The notes under the pieces were generated by a model that was not told the origin of the DNA, made no database searches, and worked only from the letters and a program-made list of their open reading frames with translations. Below are positions 58,551 to 64,000 of a stretch of 64,000 nucleotides of DNA, in pieces; positions within the stretch are counted from its first letter, which is position 1; every line of letters begins with the position of its first letter. Made by a program: the position numbers and the translations under genes. The stretch comes from Prinsepia uniflora. Lineage: Eukaryota > Streptophyta > Magnoliopsida > Rosales > Rosaceae. Where the stretch lies: the NCBI GenBank assembly GCA_032719365.1, contig CM064873.1, positions 40,339,742 to 40,403,741 of the forward strand. Reading direction: 5' to 3'.

Positions 58551-60184
58551 GGGACTCATGCCCGAATCTCGATTTCACGCATCCCGGTGAAATCTTCCAA
58601 AACTGTAAATCAGTTCCTCGGTTTCACGCCTCTTTGTGAAACCTTCATAATCCCATATAAATCGTGTAAAACCTATGCACATAGTACCCTTGGTCGAAGC
58701 CCAAACATCATATAAAATAGAAATCTCGAACTACGTACACTAACACATTTTCCTCCGAAAATGCCCTATAAATCGTATTGAAATCATATGCACTCATGGC
58801 ATCTCAAAAAATGTTCATTAAAGCATATAAAATAGTTATGCATGCATCAATTTAGAAAACAAGGTCCACTCACAGACCGTCCATGTTGCGCCTCGATACG
58901 TGCACCATAAGCCTCTCCTAGGCCAGTCACCATCTCTGGGATTCCCAAACCTGTATAAATCATACTATAGGGTTACTAACTATCTTAACCACCTCTCATA
59001 AAAACCACTAATTTTTCAGAATTTTTAGCATATTTTAAACTCGATCCTAAACCTTCGGACATCCAGAACTATATTGAAACGATGTCCTATCGACTCGAAA
59101 CCTGTCCCAAATGCTCGTTACATCGAAAAGATGAAACTACATGTTGGAAAATTTCCCAAAAACACCCCCACGCGCCGTCCAAAGGCGTTACGCGTGGAGC
59201 TCACGCGCCCAGCACAGGGTTGTCTTCAACCTCCAGTCGAATCGATCTGAACCCAGTTCGCTAGTTTTTGGTCCGATCAGACCGGTGAGACCGGTCCAAG
59301 CCCATAACTCTCTCATTTTCGACCCGATTTCGTCCATTCCAATTCATATAGCTACGTCTAATTATTTTCTATCATCCTATGGTCTCAAAACATACAAAAT
59401 GGGCCTAGAATTTACCTCCCGATCGAAGAACACATGGCCAGATTTCCGGCCGTCCGTCTAGGCTACTCCGCTGTCGTCCTCCATCCAAAGCCATCCCCCT
59501 CAACTCGCAAGGAACCCATGATCATTATCTAATCATCACCACTCACCCAAAACGTACCAAATCAAAAGTCCAATTTTTGAACTCAATCGGGTTGCCGGGT
59601 TTCTTCCTCCCCCGTGGCTCAGCCGTTCCCAGCCGTCCAACCACCCTGCCGATCTCAGTCTTCCCCTCTCAGTCCTTCCATGATCAAAGAACAGAAGGGT
59701 ATGGTGGTGTGGTTGTGAAGGTTGCACGGTTTGGAGGGTGTTTCGGGTTGGTCGATCGAATGAAAAAGCAAAGAGATGGATATGTATATATGTGTTAGGT
59801 GAGCAATGGATGGGTGACATTTGTCACTCATCCATTTGGCCTAAACTAAATATATGGGCCCACTGAGGACAAAAGTCCATCCATCTCGTAAAATGTGCCA
59901 TCATGAATAGTACCTCAAAACTTCCGTGACCCGTTACTTTCGCATCGAAAGTCTGATTTCGACGTGTCGCCTATTTATGGACTCGTATCGATGCAATCTA
60001 TATAACTGTCATCGACCCTCGGGTATCGGACCTCTCGGATCAAAAGTCAACTTTTGCCTTCGTTTAGGGGCAAAATCGTAATTTCACCCTGAACGTCGGA
60101 TAATTATCGACTAATCTCCGATTAGCCCAACTAATCCTCGATTTAATCTTAATTAATCCCAAAAATTAAGCACGGGTAATTACA
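58551..60184 (-). repeat. E7 5' LTR, remaining 1.6 kb
   Basis: Matches 39944-41574 in order, including the U3 palindrome (59808-59833) and the end CACGGGTAATTACA. It is followed by the right TSD AACAT (60185-60189). Its left ~1.1 kb, with the hairpin array, was lost with the E10 insertion and deletion. Confidence 0.88.
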
Positions 60185-60189
60185 AACAT

Positions 60190-60967
60190 CCTAGAATTTG
60201 ATGACATCAGGATGGTATCCCCGCAATATGGATGTCTACGATGAAAATGAGTCATGGAATAAATCTGAAATTCTGCTTTTAAAATAAATCCTTGACTCGG
60301 AACTCAAGTTAAAAGATTTCCAAATCGGTGGTAACCCCAAAATGTTGTTTCCACAAAACCTAGAAAACCTATGTCCAGATATCAGTACCCTAGATATTTA
60401 GAGGAATCAAATTAACCTCTAATCCAAAACCCTATAGCGATATCGAACAACGCCCTGGATCACCAGTCTTAACACATACATATCCTTGGTTGGGGTACTG
60501 ATGCCCATGTCCTAACCGATCCTTGATAACTCACGATCAGCCTAGAGTACAAAACCTCAAGAAATAAGTGAGTGTATGACCTCAAGATCTACTAGAACTC
60601 TTGCATCATGGCCAAAAATAGATAGTGTACCTGACACAACCTTTGGTATAGTTCAAGCCTTCTGTTGAGTAATGGAAAACACACATATATGTACATATGA
60701 GGATCAAACATATCCCATATGTCTACCATTTCCCTACTTGCCCCACTAATAGGAGTCTGGCTCTTTACTGTCACATAGATGTCGATGTTATCCTCTAACC
60801 TTGATCTATAACTAGCCTGGCTCATAGTTTTACTTCCAGGTTGATACAGATCATCCCTCTTGAAGTGACTAGGCTTCCCATAGAAAATAACAATTGGCCG
60901 TACCAATCTGTATAGGCAACTACATCCAAAGTCTGACCCAAATGGTCTAGGTTTGCCTCATCTTTGA

Positions 60968-61033
<66 letters not shown>

Positions 61034-61201
61034 GTTACGCATATTACTAGTAGTATCTACCTCGTCCTTGTTACCAGGTCATGCATGAGGCCCATATCTT
61101 GGAGGAATTTTGTTTGAAAAGAAGCATAAGTGAGTACCAAAATACCATGCACGCTAATTGTACAATCTACAAAAAGTTACCCAAGTGCACTGATACCATA
61201 T
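60190..61201 (-). mobile_element. E9 internal region, right part, PBS side
   Basis: Continues E9 after E7. No recognisable gene. Near 61088 the inverted CTTGGAGGAATTTTG resembles a decayed version of the gag start context of E8 and E10. It ends in a mutated primer-binding site, inverted TGCACTGATACCA (61186-61198). Confidence 0.7.
60971..61030. repeat. (CT)n microsatellite, about 60 bp
   Basis: A nearly uninterrupted run of TC/CT dinucleotides after TCTTTGACTC. Confidence 0.97.
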
Positions 61202-62968
61202 TGACAAGACCTTTCCCGATATCACTTAGATAACCGTGAAAGACCCTGATTTCGTCTGATACTTGGATAAAAGGTCCAAAATTAATCTTCTAACCTTAAG
61301 ATATAATTACGTGGAAGATCTTTCAAAAATGTGACATAACCTTCCAGATAAAGATAAATCTGCCTCCTCACCTATTAGAGAAGAGATGAACACCAATCAT
61401 AATTTGTTAATATGGGTCACTGCCCACACCAACCAATTGACCTTAATGACAAAGAAAATCTTGGTTTGATAACTTAGACCATAGTCGTTGAACCACGATA
61501 TGAGCCATTGAATCAGAAAAGTTGGTAATTCCTTCGACCGTCAATTGTCAACCATCAACTCACACATCATGTGTCAATGATCTAATCTAATTTAGTGTCC
61601 AACACTTAATGGACTTGAGACTTGTTAACCTCATTCAGAGTGATAACCTAATATCCTAGTTCTCCCAGCACCTCTTGAGTCCTTATCTGATATCTCTGAC
61701 TCTTTTTGAGCCCTAATATGATATCTCTAGCTTTTTATGAGCCCTAATTCAATAACTTTGAATCTTCCCAAGAAGGAAGTCCTAGTATCAAGGAACCCAT
61801 AAATATCTTCTCAATCTTGCTACCTTGACCCTAAAGCCAACACGCCATATAATCGACTGATACGAACTGAACTTACTCAAACAAGACTTAAATGAACTCC
61901 AATGTCCCAGAAACTAATCCAAAGTATAGTAAAACCTTAGGAATGTACTGTCGTGGGTCAATAATTAGTCCCACGCACCGACAAAGGACTAACAACTACC
62001 CTGTGCTTCGTCACGTGCCAGAAAGAAGCCGGATGTTGTACTACGTACCATCATGCTCTAGAGGCATACTGAAAAACGCAATGGTATCGACAATGCACCC
62101 CCCATGTACTAAGCATGCTTCTCCACATGTCCAAGCATGTCTAGAATGATGCGACGAAATATGTTAATATCGTTAGCATTAGGGTTCCTTTATAAAGCAT
62201 TTACTATTAGGTAGAATATGTTAATATCCTCAGCATATTTCATCAAATCCTTGACAGCGTGATTAAATGTGCCACTGAATAAGGTCATCAGTATTTCATC
62301 TGAGATGGTGCTTAGGCAGCCATTCTCTCCACTGTCGATAGTGGCTAGAATCATGATCTCTTGTTGGAAATGGCCATATCTGACGAGGTTCTAATTTCTT
62401 CAATTCTTAACCTATTTTGATGGAAAGGGAACCAAAATATAGATTCCAAAGTAAGAACTCTTACCTCAATCGACTAGGAAGAACCTTGAACTATGCATTC
62501 TTAGATCACTGTCCACGACGAGACCCCTACCTCAAATTTACCACTACTCAACTTGCAAGGATGAAAGGAAGCGATTTCTACCCTCATATTTAGTCGAAAT
62601 GGCCTCGAAGTGATTCAATTATGGGTGGGCTTTTCGGTGCTAGCCGCGTAAGAGAAAGAGAACAAGAGAGGGTGACCGAGAGAGTTCTAGAAAATAAGGA
62701 AGAAAGGCCATAAAAATAACTGATCTCCAAAATTATAAAAATGCCTCTGAGGATCCTAGATCCATAACTTTCCTAACCATACTCCGATTTCCATGTGCCG
62801 CCTATCTACAAACTCATGAGTTTGATGCCAACGCAATGGTCTAACAAAAACTTCCAAAGGCCTTCACAAACTCAAGTTGGCTTTCAGTCCCTTCTAAATT
62901 TGAGGGTGAAATCGTTCTTTTCCAATTAAATGCTAAATTTATTCAAATTTTTTGGCTTGGTCATTACA
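61202..62968 (-). repeat. E9 5' LTR (1767 bp)
   Basis: Inverted LTR from TGACAAGACC to GGTCATTACA. It is shorter and more diverged than the others. It shares the U3 core (CATGTGCCGCCTATCTACAAAC) but I see no 12-bp inverted-repeat arms or hairpin array. The right half pairs with 36790-37804. Confidence 0.78.
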
Positions 62969-63525
62969 AAACTGCTTGAGGTCAAGGAAATGCCGCTCCC
63001 TGGTTTTTTTCCTTTTCTTTTTCATTAATAAGAATACTTTTGATAATGTGAACAAAAATAATATCTTGTAAGTGTTGTTAATAGATTATATTCAACTAAA
63101 GTAGAAAATTACGATTTTTTTGTTTTTTATGGTAGCGTTGGAAGAGTTTGAGGTTTAGGTGGAAGATATAGAAGTGTGGGAGAAAGAGGTGGTGGTAGTG
63201 GTAGTGCAAGTGGTAATAGTTATAGTAGCAACAACCGAGTAGGCTTAGGCACAAGGTAGTGTGTAACTGATACGCTAGAAATAAGAATTAAATTAAACAC
63301 AAAGTCACACTTAACACTTAATAAAACACATATACAAATTAAAATCCTTTATGTAGAATGTAGCATTGATAAGTAGGGATCGTTCTTAACCGGGGATTGA
63401 GGGTACCTAAGCATGATTATCGTTTGATAGATTAATTGGGGGTAAATAGATTGATTTAAAAGTCCTAAGTAATTAAATTAATCTAAACTAACCTAATCTA
63501 ATATTTACATGGTCAACTCATCATT
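62969..63525. other. Unclassified AT-rich sequence between E9 and E11
   Basis: This is the least repetitive-looking stretch of the window. Positions 63130-63240 code, on the + strand, a Gly/Ser-rich peptide (GGRYRSVGERGGGSGSASGN) that could be an exon remnant or chance. From about 63260 the phrase AAGTAGGGATCGTTCTTAACCGGGGATTGAGGG suggests another repeat, not identified. No conserved domain is seen. Confidence 0.4.
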
Positions 63526-64000
63526 TGTAACGACCCGTCCCGAATATCTGGATTAAATATTAATTACTTATGGATTTAGAATGACTATTCGGGGATTAGT
63601 TGAGAGAATTCAGACGGACAGTGTAAAATGACCATTTTACCCCTAGTTTTGGGTAAAATGTTTACTTTTGACTCAAGGAGTCAAACGTACGAGGACCGAT
63701 GACTGTGATGTAGATCGGGACATCACGAGTTCATAGACAGGCGACACGTCGAAATCGGACGTCGAACAGAGAAGTTATGGTCACGAGATCGAAATCGAGA
63801 ACTTATGTCTCAGGATTCGAATTAAATATTGATTAAACCTGATCGGCTGATATTTTAATGTGGGACCCTTGGATGAGTGACACTTGTCACTCATCCCATT
63901 GGTCCTTGCCTCTAGATTGTGGATCTAAATGTGATTGGATGGTCCGGATTAAAAAAACATTACTTTTAATTATTTTATATTTCCCTCACATCCCTCTCTC
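63526..64000 (+). mobile_element. E11 LTR start, runs off the window
   Basis: It begins TGTAACGACCCGTCCCGAAT, followed by a U3 block (CATAGACAGGCGACACG), the 26-bp palindrome (63871-63896), an AT-rich TATA-like stretch and the start of a CT-rich leader. 63521-63525 (TCATT) would be the left target duplication. Confidence 0.88.

Larger units (their letters stand above)
38801..60184 (-). mobile_element. E7: LTR element 21.4 kb apart end to end because of nested E8 and E10, TSD AACAT
   Basis: The left LTR 38801-41574 is complete. The right LTR survives as 54167-54230 plus 58551-60184. AACAT flanks the whole (38796-38800 and 60185-60189). The internal region is 41575-41836 plus 51326-54166, with a primer-binding site before 54167. 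It has no recognisable gag or pol. Removing E8 leaves a LARD-like element. Confidence 0.88.

Overview
This window looks like plant nuclear heterochromatin: about 64 kb made almost entirely of nested, decayed transposable elements. I see no convincing host gene. The plant assignment rests on five things: a chromovirus-type Ty3/gypsy element, a Cassandra-type TRIM with 5S rRNA-like LTRs, a DUF659-type hAT transposase, very long LTRs of 2.7-3.4 kb, and primer-binding sites that all match plant initiator tRNA-Met (TGGTATCAGAGC). No species can be named from the sequence.

One superfamily dominates. Its LTRs begin TGTAACGACCCG.. and end ..GGGATGGGTC(G/C)TGTCA, with a purine-rich AAGGAGGGAAGG tract just upstream of the 3' LTR. 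I label the members E1-E11. From left to right: E1 (+) non-coding internal part 1-2911 and 3' LTR 2912-6025, nested in E2 (-) 6026-11970, which is nested in E3 (+), leaving its LTR tail 11971-13477. A decayed hAT transposase (- strand) follows, cut into pieces by two solo LTRs: E4 (+) 13800-17041 with TSD TTGTT, and E5 (-) 17141-18700 with TSD CATTA. A complete but mutated chromovirus (-), 20406-26639 with TSD AATTT, sits next to it and carries a 783-bp Cassandra-type TRIM (+) 23878-24660 with TSD TTGCA inside pol. E6 (+), 26894-36588, is a full-length LARD (large retrotransposon derivative: two 3.0-kb LTRs, no coding capacity). E9 (-) is split from 36790 to 62968 by E7 (-), 38801-60184 with TSD AACAT. 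E7 in turn holds E8 (-), 41842-51320 with TSD ATAAC, and a truncated E10 (-), 54231-58550. E11 (+) starts at 63526 and runs off the window.

E8 is the most informative element. It has two 3398-bp LTRs, a gag gene with a CCHC zinc knuckle, and no pol, which is the TR-GAG architecture. The other family members have no readable gag, apart from a gag N-terminal stub in E10. Together they look like a parasitic network: LARDs, a Gag-only element and solo LTRs that would need reverse transcriptase and integrase from an autonomous element not intact in this window.

The structure least explained by standard annotation lies inside the giant LTRs. Between a pair of 12-bp inverted repeats (CTGTGAGTGGAC ... 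GTCCACTCACAG) and a pair of TGCATGCA motifs, each family carries an array of short hairpin-forming repeats at the equivalent position. The repeat sequences are mostly unrelated between families, but the architecture is the same, and some stems show compensatory changes. Upstream, U3 contains an old tandem duplication of about 170 bp and a 26-bp palindrome.
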